Shown: in pieces, positions 23,700 to 35,690 of the stretch
How the letters are laid out: each line of letters starts with the position of its first letter
How positions within the stretch are numbered: the stretch's first letter is position 1
NCBI RefSeq assembly: GCF_041146395.1
Contig: NC_091010.1
Location: 44,660,001-44,724,000 of the forward strand
Reading direction: 5' to 3'
Length of the DNA stretch: 64,000 bases
DNA from: Eulemur rufifrons
Lineage: Eukaryota; Chordata; Mammalia; Primates; Lemuridae
Notes under the pieces: model-generated
The model's input: the letters and a program-made list of their open reading frames with translations, nothing else
The model's database searches: none
Told to the model about the DNA's origin: nothing
Translations under genes and position numbers: made by a program

Positions 23700-26139
23700 A
23701 CCCTTCAGACTAATAGTCATATAGGTGGGCCTTTTGTAAGATGACTTTTAGTCCATCAATCAAGTAAAAGTATAACCTGTGAAATGTAGAATTGGCTAGT
23801 ACAGATTAATATTCTTTGTTTAGGACAAATAGTAAATACTCATGAATATGGCAAGAATATTTCTTTGGACTTTTTGTTGTTGATTGTTTTGGAGTGTGAA
23901 AGCCAAGCTAAATAATTCCAAAGTTTAGGTGTAAAGGCAGTATTATGTGTGAAGTTGCTGATGAAAATTGGGCTCCAGTATTTAACTTGGTATCTCTAGT
24001 GGGGCTTGTGTGTATTTGTGTTCATTTTTGTTTGTTTTGGTTTGGTTTTGGTTTTTGGTGGTTCATTTTGAACTGCAACTTTTAACTCTGTGTGGCAGTT
24101 CAGAAAGCATAATTGTATGTATTTTTTGTTTTTTAATAGACTGGTTGTAGATGTTGATAGATAATCATCTTATGCTGCCAAGACATTATTACATGCTCAG
24201 CTTTGATATTAAAATGAATTCTCTGACTACTTAATTTTATAGTGTAAGAATTGTCTAATGCTCCCTGTGTGTTTAGTAACCATTTAGAAAAAAGTCAGGT
24301 ATTAAAGAAGATACTTAGATACCATATACAAAAGGAATTTCCATAAAACTGTATTGTGACCAAAAATCAAATTTGTCTAGATATGAAAAATAACTTTGGT
24401 AAGTGTAAATATTTAGTTTTATTTAACTTTTAGATTATCAATGTGGGGAAGTTATTTAGATATATATTAAAGGAACAAACGAATGCTAAGTGAACTAACC
24501 ATTTCCAGCTTACTCTTAATTACCTTCAAATTGAAGGACTTCTTTACTGACTTCTAAAATGCCCCTTCTGTTTTCTCTAAAACTCCACCATTTTCATTTT
24601 TCTCCTCTTCTTTATTCAGCCTAAAAATAACTATTAATTTAATCCATTTTGCATAGCTTACTAATTTTTAAGCCTTTCTTTTCATTATGGTTTATACTAG
24701 ATGAAAGTCAGCATGGTCCCAAATCATTGGGTTCCATTTATAGTTGTGTGATTAAGGACACATGTTGGAAAAGCCCACCTGTAGCTTGCATAAATAAACC
24801 CTTTGCTTAAGATTTGCCCTTAGCTTGGCTGCAGGTCCATGTATTATATATGGCTGAAGTTTCTGTGTTTATCCCTCTGAATGGAAAGTGTTTTCTACTT
24901 GGTTTTGTTTTATGGGAGACAAATGCACCAAAAGTACTGCCCATCTTTTAGTTGAATATTCAGTGTTATCCTTATTGTGTTATTTACTGATGACAGCATT
25001 TCCTGTAGAGTTTTAGAGAACATAGCTGGTTTATCATTATTTCTGCCAAGATCCACTTTTGTGCCTAGTTAATGTAATCATTCCCCCTGGGCATGCTTTG
25101 CCAGTTGTCAATCTTAATATTGGTAATCTTTCTCTATTGTGAAAACCGAAACCTTAGGAATTAACTTTGTATAAGTAGTTGACTTTTTAAACATTATTTA
25201 AAGCTGTCCACTTGAAATTTTAAAATAGATGTTTGGCATTTCAAAAGAATATTTTAAAAGAAGTTTTTTTTTTTAACCAAAGAAAACTGCTACAAAATTG
25301 TTTATGTATCTCTGGCAATAATTATTTTCAGTAGAACTTAAGGAACAAAGTTTTAGAGAAAATAAAGGGTAGGATAATTTTCTTTTAAGCTTGGATTATT
25401 TCAAATGGAGAATCATGATACTCATGTATCTGCAACTAATAGTGTTTTAAAATGAAAAAGTGTGGTAAGTTATAATGCAGTGGGTCTTTTGTTTTATTTT
25501 GGTTTTTTTCTTCCCTTGGGGCTGGTAGCTATATCTATATTTTTTTTTTTCTAAGCAAAATAATAAATGTTATTTAGAATTGATTTTTTATGATGAACAT
25601 CAACTTGTTTGTGGGATAAATGAGCAATTATCTACGGGTTCCACCAGTGTCAATGGTTCCAGTTTTATAGCTAGTTGTCATGAATGTTGAATACATTGCA
25701 CTAAAATAAATAATTTGGCTTACTCTTTTATTACTGTACTTGTTTAGTGGTAACGTCACATTGGCAACACAATTCTGTGTAGATCTATGGAGACTGATGA
25801 TTACTTTGTAATTAATAATTAAGATGCTATTTTCAGACAGTTGCGCGAAACTTTTTCTCCGAAAATTTGTGAACCCAACCAGAGACCAGCTGACAGGTTT
25901 AATTTTTCTTTGCCCAAAAAGCTCCTGATTTTTTTTTTCTTTTTACTTTTTCTTTTTTTGTGAACAAGTTTTAAAACTAACTGCTGAGACCATTTTTTTT
26001 TTAATTTTAGAGAAAAATAAATAAATAACACAAAGTGATGTTACCCAAGCAAGGCCTTCTAATAAAGGAGTGGTCCCCTCACCCATCCCTCCCTACCTGT
26101 GCAAGTCCTGCTCACATCAGTTTCCTTCCATCCAATTAG
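23700..26139. other. LCOR: Intron before HTH terminal exon
   Basis: AT-rich, SINE-free and without recognisable genes. T-runs and a T-rich tract precede the 26140 acceptor. Confidence 0.5.
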
Positions 26140-27109
26140 GCGACCTGGGAGACCCAGCCAGTACCGCCCAGACGGACTTCGGAGTGGTGATGGGGTACCT
26201 CCAAGAAGCTTACAGGATGGAACCAGGGAAGGTTTTGGACACTCCACATCACTCAAAGTTCCACTGGCTCGATCCTTGCAGATTAGTGAAGAACTACTGA
26301 GCAGAAACCAATTGTCTACAGCTGCCAGCCTTGGGCCATCTGGATTACAGAATCATGGACAACATTTAATATTATCCAGGGAAGCCTCTTGGGCAAAACC
26401 ACATTACGAGTTCAACCTCAGCCGTATGAAGTTCAGGGGAAATGGTGCACTCAGCAACATCAGTGACCTTCCTTTTCTTGCAGAAAATTCTGCCTTTCCA
26501 AAAATGGCACTTCAAGCAAAACAAGATGGAAAAAAGGATGTGAGCCATTCATCTCCTGTAGATTTAAAGATACCACAAGTTAGAGGAATGGATCTTTCTT
26601 GGGAGTCTCGCACTGGTGATCAATACAGCTATAGCTCTTTGGTAATGGGTTCACAAACGGAGAGCGCGCTTAGTAAAAAATTAAGGGCTATTCTTCCAAA
26701 ACAAAATAGAAAAAGCATGTTAGATGCTGGACCCGATTCTTGGGGCTCAGATGCTGAGCAGTCTACCTCTGGACAGCCATATCCCACATCGGATCAAGAA
26801 GGAGACCCTGGCTCCAAGCAGCCTCGAAAGAAAAGAGGGCGTTACAGACAGTACAACAGTGAGATACTGGAGGAAGCAATCTCAGTGGTTATGAGTGGAA
26901 AAATGAGTGTTTCCAAAGCTCAGAGTATTTATGGGATTCCCCACAGTACACTGGAGTACAAAGTAAAAGAGAGGCTGGGCACTTTGAAAAACCCTCCAAA
27001 GAAAAAGATGAAATTAATGAGGTCGGAGGGGCCAGATGTTTCTGTAAAGATTGAATTAGATCCCCAGGGAGAGGCAGCACAAAGTGCAAATGAATCAAAA
27101 AACGAGTAG
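26140..27109 (+). CDS. LCOR: LCOR terminal exon, HTH psq DNA-binding isoform (433 aa)
   Basis: The acceptor is CCAATTAG|G. The coding part runs to TAG at 27107-27109 and contributes 322 residues. Joined to the two preceding exons from the 20159 ATG, the reading frame is 1302 nt, or 433 codons plus stop, the length of human LCOR as remembered. The N-terminal half is low complexity and serine-rich. A basic stretch (RKKRGRYR, about 340-347) leads into a pipsqueak-type helix-turn-helix (about 340-392) containing EEAISVVMSGKMSVSKAQ and YGIPHSTLEYKV. This is followed by a second basic, nuclear-localisation-like PPKKKMKLMR (about 396-405). LCOR is a nuclear corepressor of ligand-bound receptors acting with CtBP and histone deacetylases (known for the family). 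The psq HTH presumably gives DNA contact. A good internal donor (ATGAG|GTCGGA, 27021) could truncate the tail. Confidence 0.97.
27021..27022 (+). other. LCOR: Candidate internal splice donor in the HTH exon
   Basis: ATGAG|GTCGGAG occurs at residue 404-405. Paired with the acceptor TGTTTCAG|TGGATGA at 29625/29626 it would give M404-S-G-stop, a 406-residue protein lacking the last 29 residues. The phase and both dinucleotides fit. I recall a human LCOR isoform of that length, but usage here is not shown. Confidence 0.4.
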
Positions 27110-28179
27110 GAATACTGTAGAGTGCCAATTACTGTACAAACTGGGTGAGCACTACTGCATCATTGTTCAGCTGTCATTGCTTGCACCTAACTTCATTTAC
27201 TGTGACACTTGTTTCTTTGCAGATTTTGCATTGACTTGTGTATACAGAGGTGAACGGTGCATTCTGAATGTTGCATATTTTAAAATTTTCATGTGCAGTA
27301 TGGCTCGGAATATTGTTTGGCCTTTTGCATGTTTCTCTACAAAAGAGAATTGAGTTACCTCACAGAGAACAGATACATGGAAGTGGACTCCTTGTCTGTA
27401 GAGCCTGCATGCTTTTCTTTCCTTCTGTTTTTTCTTAAGTTATATTTGTTTTTACTTTTAAAAAAAGAAGAGGAAAAAAGCCCCCTTTTAGAAACCACCT
27501 CTCTCATATTGGGAGCTTTTATCATTGCAAATTGAAACCATCTTGTAAAATTATTCACATTTCTCTTCTACGATTCAACTAATTGAAGGATTAAACTAAA
27601 GAAAAAAACTAGGAACAACAATGAACCTGTGAATTTGAGATATTCGGTTATTCAATGCTTATTATTGATCATTTATAGTTATAGTTTATAATTTTCTTCT
27701 CACTCTTAAATTTACTTAACAAATTAGCAAGCTATTTAGTGCTCACCCAGAGGGGAAGGAGGTGGAAAATGTGCACACACTACCTTCAGAAATGCTTCAG
27801 TTAATTACTTTGAACACTACCTTTGCTATAATTTCATTTGAGATTTTCTAAGGGTACAATTTGGTCTCACCAACAAGTGAGGATATAGCCTTATCTCGTG
27901 GAGGACGAGCTCCTTTCTTACTCAGGAGCAGTCAGGGTACATTACATAAAACAATGGAGGATGCCTCATTTTAGCAAACCAGTTTTTTTGTATTCTTCAA
28001 TCCTTTTACAGAATTGATCATGTGCTAACGACTGAATATCATTGCAGCAACTAGTTTAAGATGCTCAAGATCTGTTAATTGGGGATGGGAGAAATAGGGA
28101 AAGAAATGTGTATAATTATGATACTGCTAAAGTGATACTTAGATTTTACAGCCTCAGTTGTCTGCCCAATATCCATGTT

Positions 28180-28185
28180 AATAAA
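28180..28185 (+). terminator. LCOR: Candidate proximal poly(A) signal in LCOR 3' UTR
   Basis: An AATAAA lies 1.1 kb after the stop codon. The downstream 40 nt hold a GT-containing stretch (ATGTATGTGGTGAG) that could act as a downstream element. Its use would give a much shorter 3' UTR. Use cannot be shown from sequence alone. Confidence 0.3.
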
Positions 28186-29620
28186 GGATCCATGTATGTG
28201 GTGAGAGAAAAAAACACCAACCCCGGGGTAACCTGATATGATTTAGGTGGAATATCGGCTCTAACAATAATTCAATCAGCAATCAAGCTCATGGGGATTT
28301 CTTTTTTTTTTTTTTAAACTAATCCAAATACTAGTACAAGGGTGGGAGAGGTGGTTTTTCTAGTTTTTATTTAATTTTGTTGATTTTTTTGTTTCTTTTT
28401 TTGGCATCCTATATAATATCCCCTTCTTAACTTTTTCTGATAATTAACTGATGTTCATGGTTGTTTAGCACACAATTCAGGATCATGTTTGTATAAGCAC
28501 TCCTTGAAGAACATCTAAGCTTTTTTTTGAGATGGGCTTTTAAAAATTGCAGTACTTAAATTCGGAAAGTTTATTTTCTACAGTTTTTGCAAAAATAACA
28601 GATAAGTAAAGCCCATGGAATTTAATTCTGCATTGTGACCAAATTAAAATTACTATTTGTGTAAAACAAAATCCACACCACATATACCCTATATTCTAAT
28701 TTGCTGAGAAAGGTGGTCAGGTCCTTCTAAATGCTTAACCAAAAACAAACAAAAATCATTGGAATTTTAATGTAAAATAAAATCAAACTTGGAGCGTTGG
28801 TTAGATTGAAGTTGATAATTTCAGATGGATACTAACAATTTGAAGAAAAATAGGTCCAGGTATTCCCAAGGCATAAATTCTTGCCTGGAAACTTTGGAGC
28901 AATTAATTAAATTAGGATAAGGATAGTTTTCCCTCAGCAACCTGTGTGTTCAAAGGTTAGGCACACCATTGCTGTTAGTAAACGTGAACTGCTCATTCTT
29001 GACATAGCCTGGGTGTGGGTTCCTCTTTTGATTTGGTGGTTTTGTGTAGCAGTTTAATCAGTGGATGACTGAGCCTGTTTCCTCTTAGCTTTCTAGTCTT
29101 CTCAACATAAAAAGCAGTTTGGGTTTGGTAGCAGTGTATGACTGCGATATTTTCTCGCCTAGCTGGAAGTTGCAATAAAAAATACATTATGAAATGTGTG
29201 GTTTTCATCTGCAGTTGAAAGAAGTTGTAGAAAGTTTGCTGAAAGCAAAGGCCTAAGCTTATGAAGGAACACCTCCTTTGTTCCACACTCAAGGATTTGT
29301 CAGCACACAATTAATTGCAGCTAGAGTGCCTTTTTGCATGTTTGGGGTATTCAGTAGCCCAAGATTGCTGCAAAAAGGTCCTTTGAGAAATTAATTTGTG
29401 CTTGCTTTTATCCCCTCTCAGAAATTTTCTGATATCGCTTAAAGGCCCATTTAAAAATCTGGCCCTAAAAGTTCAACTTTTGTAGAGTTTTACTGTTCAG
29501 AGAGGTTTAATCCTATGTGGTAGTCTATATAAGTGATGTATGAGTTGAGTTATGTAAATTTTGTCATTGTAGTGTACATGGAGTGATCATTCTACTAACA
29601 TAAATATTTTCTATGTGTGT

Positions 29621-29632
29621 TTCAGTGGATGA
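29621..29632 (+). other. LCOR: Candidate splice acceptor in LCOR 3' UTR
   Basis: A pyrimidine-rich CTATGTGTGTTTCAG precedes TGGATGACAATC. Joined to the donor at 27021 it introduces an immediate stop (AG|T GGA TGA). See the donor entry. Confidence 0.4.
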
Positions 29633-32600
29633 CAATCGAGCAGCAGAAGAATGGTGTGCCTACCCTTTAATGCTGCAGTTTAAATAAGAGAACTTGTATT
29701 GTGTCATTTCAGATTGTAGGCTGAGAGTTGTAAATAGTGAAAATTTGAGTACTTCTATTATTTGTTTTGGTTAGAAAGTGAATTTTAAAAACAAACCAAA
29801 CTCTAAACTTTCTCAGATTAAAAGTCCTGAGACCTGAAGATTGTAATATTCATGTCTGTGAAGCTTTTAAACATTACACTTGAGATCAGTCATGACTTGA
29901 TATTCAGGTAAATTTTTTTTTCCAAGAAGCTTTTGAATAAGCATATTTCCTCCAAAGGTCTCTCTCTCTCTCTTTTTTTGAGTGTAGATTATTTTAAAGC
30001 ACTAATTGCATTACATTGGTAACTGCAATATAAAATAGCCATTATTGTTTTGTGAAGCATGGTTGAAATTAGATAGTGGTCCCTTTTAAATTTCATGAGC
30101 CTCTCAAAAAAAAAAACTTAAAAAAAAAAAAAAAACAAAGCTGCTGAATATTTCAAAAGATATATATTTTACCTTATTGTAGGTTTTGTAAAGTTAGTTT
30201 GTAATATTCAGGTGCACTTTTAATGTTAAATTTTGTGTTCAGAGTTCCATTATACCATGTGTTTCTTGGAGGTGGCTCATCACATGGCTGGCTGTCAGTC
30301 TTGGTGCCGCAGTGATTCCTTAATATTTGATTTCTCTCTTGATTTGCCACTGTTCTGTATTGGCACTTTCAGTGTAGATATTCTGGTTTGGGGATGTCTT
30401 CATAAATGTGTAATAGAGATTGGTCTATTCGCATGCTTAAGTTCTGTTAATCAGAGTTTTGTGTGGCCCAAACAACAGTTGACCATTTTTATGGTATGGG
30501 AAAGTGTAGTTCACGACTGTCTTTGTCACAAAAGCCTTTTTTCCTTACATTTTCCAGTAAGCAAATGATGACATTACTCAAATTGTATAACATTATTTGA
30601 ACTATTGATAGGAGATAATGTATTTAAAATAAATTTTTGCATTTTTAAAGAGAGAAACATTGATATATAGAATAGATAAGCTATGGCACTATAAAATCAA
30701 AAACACTAAATAATTCTGTTGAAGAATATCTAGTTGGTATTTTTATCTATAGCTTTCCCATTTCTGAGACAGCATAGTCATCAAGCTTGACAATAATGTA
30801 GTGTATTATAATACTTTGTTCAGTAGGCTTACAAATGACTCTGAATTATGTTTGTGATGAGCTATATATACTTTTTTCTGTTCCCCAAATACCATGAAGG
30901 ACAAGGTCTCTCTTTCAGGAAAAGTAATTTATATTTGTGTATAATACTTTTTAATATTCAGTTTGTTGTTATTCTGAAGTTTAGATGTTGCTTGATAAAC
31001 CTTTGCTGCAGCAGATCATGAATATGAGTAAGGCTTTGTGTGATAATAGGGGTCCTTATGTGAAGTTAATTACTGTTCAGTTCTGGTGAGCAAGCTCAGC
31101 AAGTGTGAAATGTGTATTAGCTTTATTTGGTACACTTTTACTTTACAATATTGAAGTGCTTTTAGAACTCTGGTTATCTTATATAAACCATTACCTCAAC
31201 CAATTGGCATTTCTATTCCCCAACATTTTACCTTAGCTAAAATGTGAGCTATATGGGATCAGATAGTAAAACGATAAAAGGCACAATGAGAAGTTTAGTT
31301 CCCAATTTTCTGGAGAGAACTCTAAATTAGACTAAAAATGACTACCTGTTAAGGCCCGTATCATAACTACCTTCTGTCATTAGGCAGTACATAGCAACCT
31401 TTGAGCTGCTGTGTGGTCTCCCCCTACCCCAAGTAAGCACATAGTGCCAGGCCTGGTTCTAAGCCTTTGTGATTCTCTTACATCTAGGTGACCCGTAATA
31501 GTGAAGCTTGGATTCAGTTATTTTCATAAAACAAGTTAATAAGTCAGCTCAATATTAAAACCTGAAAATACTTTGAGTAGTTAACAGCAGATATGACAGA
31601 TCAATGTAATTTTCTTTAACAGCTTTTATCCTTGTAGATTTCATCTGAAACTACGTTTTTGCTTTCATAATTCTTCTTTGTTGACCTAAATGCCAGAGGT
31701 TGTTTTCGTATGAACCACTCTTTTCTATATATTCAGGTTGTTGTCATTGGTGATAGAATAGGGCAATAGACCAGATTGCTCCACTTAATGTTTTATAGGA
31801 GATTTTGAAAGTTATGGGTTAAATTTTGACCTTCATGAAGATATCAAAGATTATTTTCCTTGTTACCTTTCTATTAGAATTAGGTCTTCATTAATCCTGT
31901 GGTCAGGCCAGTATTATTAAACCTGATGGCTTTAGCAAAACAGCCCATTTAGGAGACTGTTAAGCTATATAGGGATTTTTTAAAAAGCTAATTGCTTTCA
32001 AAATCTACTGAAAAGGAAAAAAAGGTATAATTGTGGTACAAGGAATGCAGACCTCCAGACTCTTTCTTCTTAGTTTATTTTGGATTAATTCTGTCCTGGA
32101 GACTTGTATAGGATTTGTGAACACAGTGACTGAAGGGAAAATGGAGGAAATTCTTTGCATATCTTCTTTTATTCCCAAGTAATCTTTCAGTCACTCTTTA
32201 AAAAAACAGACATTAGACCTGTAGCATAACACTGTAGCTGTATGTCCTAAGTGTTATGAAGGAGATTGCGGGGGGCAGGGTGGAGTAGGATGGGAAAGCA
32301 TGTAGATTTTTGAGAAGAGGCTAAAGATTCTGCCCTATAATACTAAAAATGAGTCACAAGATAATGTGGTAAAGTTGGGCCATCTTCGTTTGATAGAAAA
32401 ATCTTTTAGGTTCTTTGAAAATGAGAATCAAGGCTAATTAATGTTGAGTTGACAAACAGTAAAATATATGTTAATTCTGCAACTATTTGGGGGGTAATTT
32501 TAAGGTTTCCAGTTCATTTAGAGCTGTCTGTATCAATAAAAGCTAAAAAGCAAGCACTTTTAGTTAATCATAGATTTATTGGATGTAGCAAATATTATAA

Positions 32601-32926
32601 TATTTAATCTTTATTGTTTGAATGTGGAAATGAACTCTTTACCCCATCTTGAACTGTCATTGTACAGGTTCAAGATGATCTTTTCAACACTGGAAATAAC
32701 CCTACACACATACCAAAAAATCTAAAGCAGTAAGACATATTTGAAGATCCATACCTCTTAAACTTTTTAGATTTGTCTTGGGAAAGAATTTATGAACGTA
32801 TAACCAGTATTAGTGCAGTCTTGGGTTCCTTGTTCTGCATAATTGCACCCTTTCTCAGGTATGTCCTGAAAAATAAATTTTAAAATAATCTCTTTAGAGA
32901 TTAGATTCTCAGTGGATAGTGTGTAA

Positions 32927-32952
32927 GGGGACTGGGGGTGGGGGGTTGGGGG
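32927..32952 (+). promoter_or_regulatory. Putative G-quadruplex in LCOR 3' UTR
   Basis: Four G runs of 4, 5, 6 and 5 are separated by loops of 3, 1 and 2 nt (ACT, T, TT). On the + strand this would be an RNA quadruplex in the mature LCOR 3' UTR. The surrounding UTR is AT-rich, so the tract stands out. Function is inferred. Confidence 0.6.
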
Positions 32953-34510
32953 TAGTTGGACACAGGACACTGACACAGTAGAGCAGGGATTTTTAACAGT
33001 CAATAGCCAAATAGAATTTCAATCTAGAATATTTTTACCCCCTCAGAATGAGTGAAACAACTTCTATTATTTGGTATACCTGGTGCTACACTCCCAAAAG
33101 TCTTTTCTTTCATCCAGGTGACTCTTTTTTTTTCCTGCTTGGTGGAAGGGTATATAGTAAACTTTTACTGTCACTAGGAAAGCACTTGTCCAAAATGTTT
33201 AAAGTACTAGAAAAGGGATAATTCAGCACTTTTTCTGTTACAACACTAAAGTCTTAATTTATCTTCAGAGTCTTAGGTACTGTAAGTTTTAGGATGATTA
33301 TTTAAAAATATAAAACATACTACATAATATGGGGTCAGATCACATTTATATAAATCTTATTTTAAAAAAAGACAATATCATTTTGTACCTTTCTAGCAGT
33401 TCCAAGTGATTGCTTCATTTTGTCCATTTCATTAAGCATTCAGGCTTAAGAATTTGGAATTTGAGAGAAGGTGAGGGGGAAAATTCCCCAAAATGAAAAA
33501 TTGTGTCAGACCATTTTAGAAAAATAAATCACTAGGAAAATGGGTAGGGATTCTCTCCCCCTTTAAGTCTTCAGGGAATGAGCAGTATTTAGAATCTTTG
33601 GCTGAAATTCAAGCCTTTTTACTGTGTAAATTTTTAATATTAATTCACTGACATGCTTTTTACACCAGAGGACTGAAAATGGATCTTAATGTTTTTAAGT
33701 TGTGGAAGGGTATATTTCTAAAATGAGGGGGGGATAATTAACTAGGTTAGTATTACCAGCATTAGTAAGTTTAAGGAATTTTAGTATGTAATAGCAAAGT
33801 GTTTGATTAAAAGTCTAATCCTATATTGTTAGTCAAAATTAGTTACATTCTGATCTAGGAAAGATATAGTCATTGGATATTGATATGCTGTGCTGTCAGA
33901 AAACCAGACTAAGATAGAAACCTTTATCTGACTCCCACATGTTGCTTGTTCTGATGGGATGTATACTTTATAGCAGTTTATTGCTGCTTTGGAAAAAAAA
34001 TGTATAAACTATACATTTGGAGTGTTTGCATATAATTCTTCATAACCTCCACTTTAAACTGTCAGACATTGGTATTTTATCAGTCCATACTGTTCAGTAA
34101 AACTAATGTTCTTAGGAATCCAACTTGTACACAGTTTTAAAACCCTCAGGGACAGTTTACACACTCTTCTCACTCAATTCAGGTACTTTGATGCTATTCT
34201 TAAACCTAACAGTGACTTGTATTTTTCTGTTTTGCTTTTATTTCGACGTGCTGGTAGCACATCTTTGATGAATGTCAACTTAAAAACTCAGTTCAGGTAT
34301 CCAGGTATAACTCAGCCAAACAGATTTTAAAGCTGCATATAACTCTCCAGCACACGGTGCCTCACACTCTTATAGTGGCATTCTATATATTCAGTTATTA
34401 CTACTGAGCAGATAATACGGGGGTTCCTGTTAACAGTGTATTTTTTAAAAAATGTGCATAAGTGTATAGCCAGCACACTTCACCTGCCCACCCACGACCC
34501 ACCCACACAT

Positions 34511-34511
34511 C

Positions 34512-34538
<27 letters not shown>
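34511..34538. repeat. (CA)n microsatellite in 3' UTR
   Basis: About 13 CA units preceded by ACCCACCCAC-like sequence, inside the LCOR 3' UTR. Confidence 0.95.
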
Positions 34539-34542
<4 letters not shown>

Positions 34543-35665
34543 TATATTTTTAAATGCCACTAATAGCCAGCACAATGAAAACAAAAGACATTCCTAGCTG
34601 CTTCTGTAAACTTTAACAGATGCAGTTCCTCCTTGATGTGGCTCTTGCTTCTTCACCATAACTACTATTAAATTCAAGCACTGGTCCTTGGGTGTCTGAC
34701 CTCTACATTCTAGTTTATGCAATGTCTTTAGAGAATTTTGTGCACTGGCCACTGTGATGGAACCATTGGGCCAGAAGTGCTTTGAGTTTATCAGTAGTGA
34801 TTCTGCCAAAGTTGGTGTTGTAACATGAGTATGTAAAATGTCAAAAAATTAGCAGAGGTCTAGGTCTGCATATCAGCAGACAGTTTTATTATATTTTGTA
34901 GCCTTGAAGTCCTCAGTGACAAGTTTCTTCTGATGTGAAGTTCTAATTCCAGTGTTTTGGTCCTTCACATCTTTGTTAAGACTTCTCTCTTAAAAACTTT
35001 TGTTTTCTACAGTACTGTCTGTGGTTAACAAAATAGATTATTCCTCTGCTCTAATATTTGATATCTTACATTTAAAAGAAATTCTCTCCATATATAAAGC
35101 CCATAGCCTTTGGAGATAATGGAAAATGGCATCTTTCAGATTTCTAGAAGTTCAAGTGTCATGCAACAAAACAGGAACCCCCTTTACTCTTATGGACCTC
35201 ATTTCAATATACTGTTTACAGTTTGACGGAATTGTATAATTTAATATTTCTCTTGTACTGTAGTTTATATTTATTTACAGATTTTTTTGTACTGTGTGAT
35301 TTGAACTTTTTGTTCTTTGCTATGATCAATGTTTATGTAGTAGAGCACTTATGATCACAAATTAAGTTTTTTGGTTTGATTGCACTACATTAAATTTTTT
35401 AATGCAGTTCTGATTTTTGACTGGACTAAAATAAGCTGTGTCTTAATGTATGTGATGAGTACTTAAAATTTTAATCCATGTGGTCCCCCCCCCTTTTTTT
35501 TTTTTGCATTGTATGTCAGAAGCGCTAGTTCTTTCGTGCATGTGTAAGATTTAATGGTTCCATTGTATTATTTGACCATGACATTTTGGAGAAACATTCC
35601 CAGCTGTAATGTTGTGTATGGTAGTTCTCACTGGATGCTAGACTTTTCAAAACCACTATTCTTCT

Positions 35666-35671
35666 AATAAA
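35666..35671 (+). terminator. LCOR: Poly(A) signal of the LCOR HTH isoform
   Basis: A canonical AATAAA is followed about 30 nt later by a GT/T-rich stretch (GGTTGGTTTCTGCTTCTT), the usual layout of a cleavage site. The SINE-free block surrounding it ends soon afterwards, with an Alu at 37.2 kb. It is the best candidate distal end of the long 3' UTR. Confidence 0.7.
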
Positions 35672-35690
35672 TTTTGTTGTGAAAAACTGT

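Larger units (their letters stand above)
27110..35690 (+). other. LCOR: 3' UTR of the HTH isoform of LCOR
   Basis: About 8.6 kb of AT-rich sequence follows the LCOR stop and ends just after the AATAAA at 35666. It contains no Alu and no long convincing reading frame. It has many AU-rich and poly-T tracts, a (CA)n run near 34.5 kb, and a G-rich stretch at 32927-32952. The long SINE-free character, unlike the flanking introns, supports retention in the mature transcript. The exact end and any proximal ends (for example AATAAA at 28180-28185, 30628-30633 and 32535-32540) are inferred. Confidence 0.75.

Noticed and set aside
29626..29690. Short frame reading VDDNRAAEEWCAYPLMLQFK after the TTTCAG
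   Set aside because: It looks protein-like, and 386 plus 20 residues would also equal 406, but no donor in the HTH exon gives the right phase; the donor at 27021 leads to an immediate stop instead.
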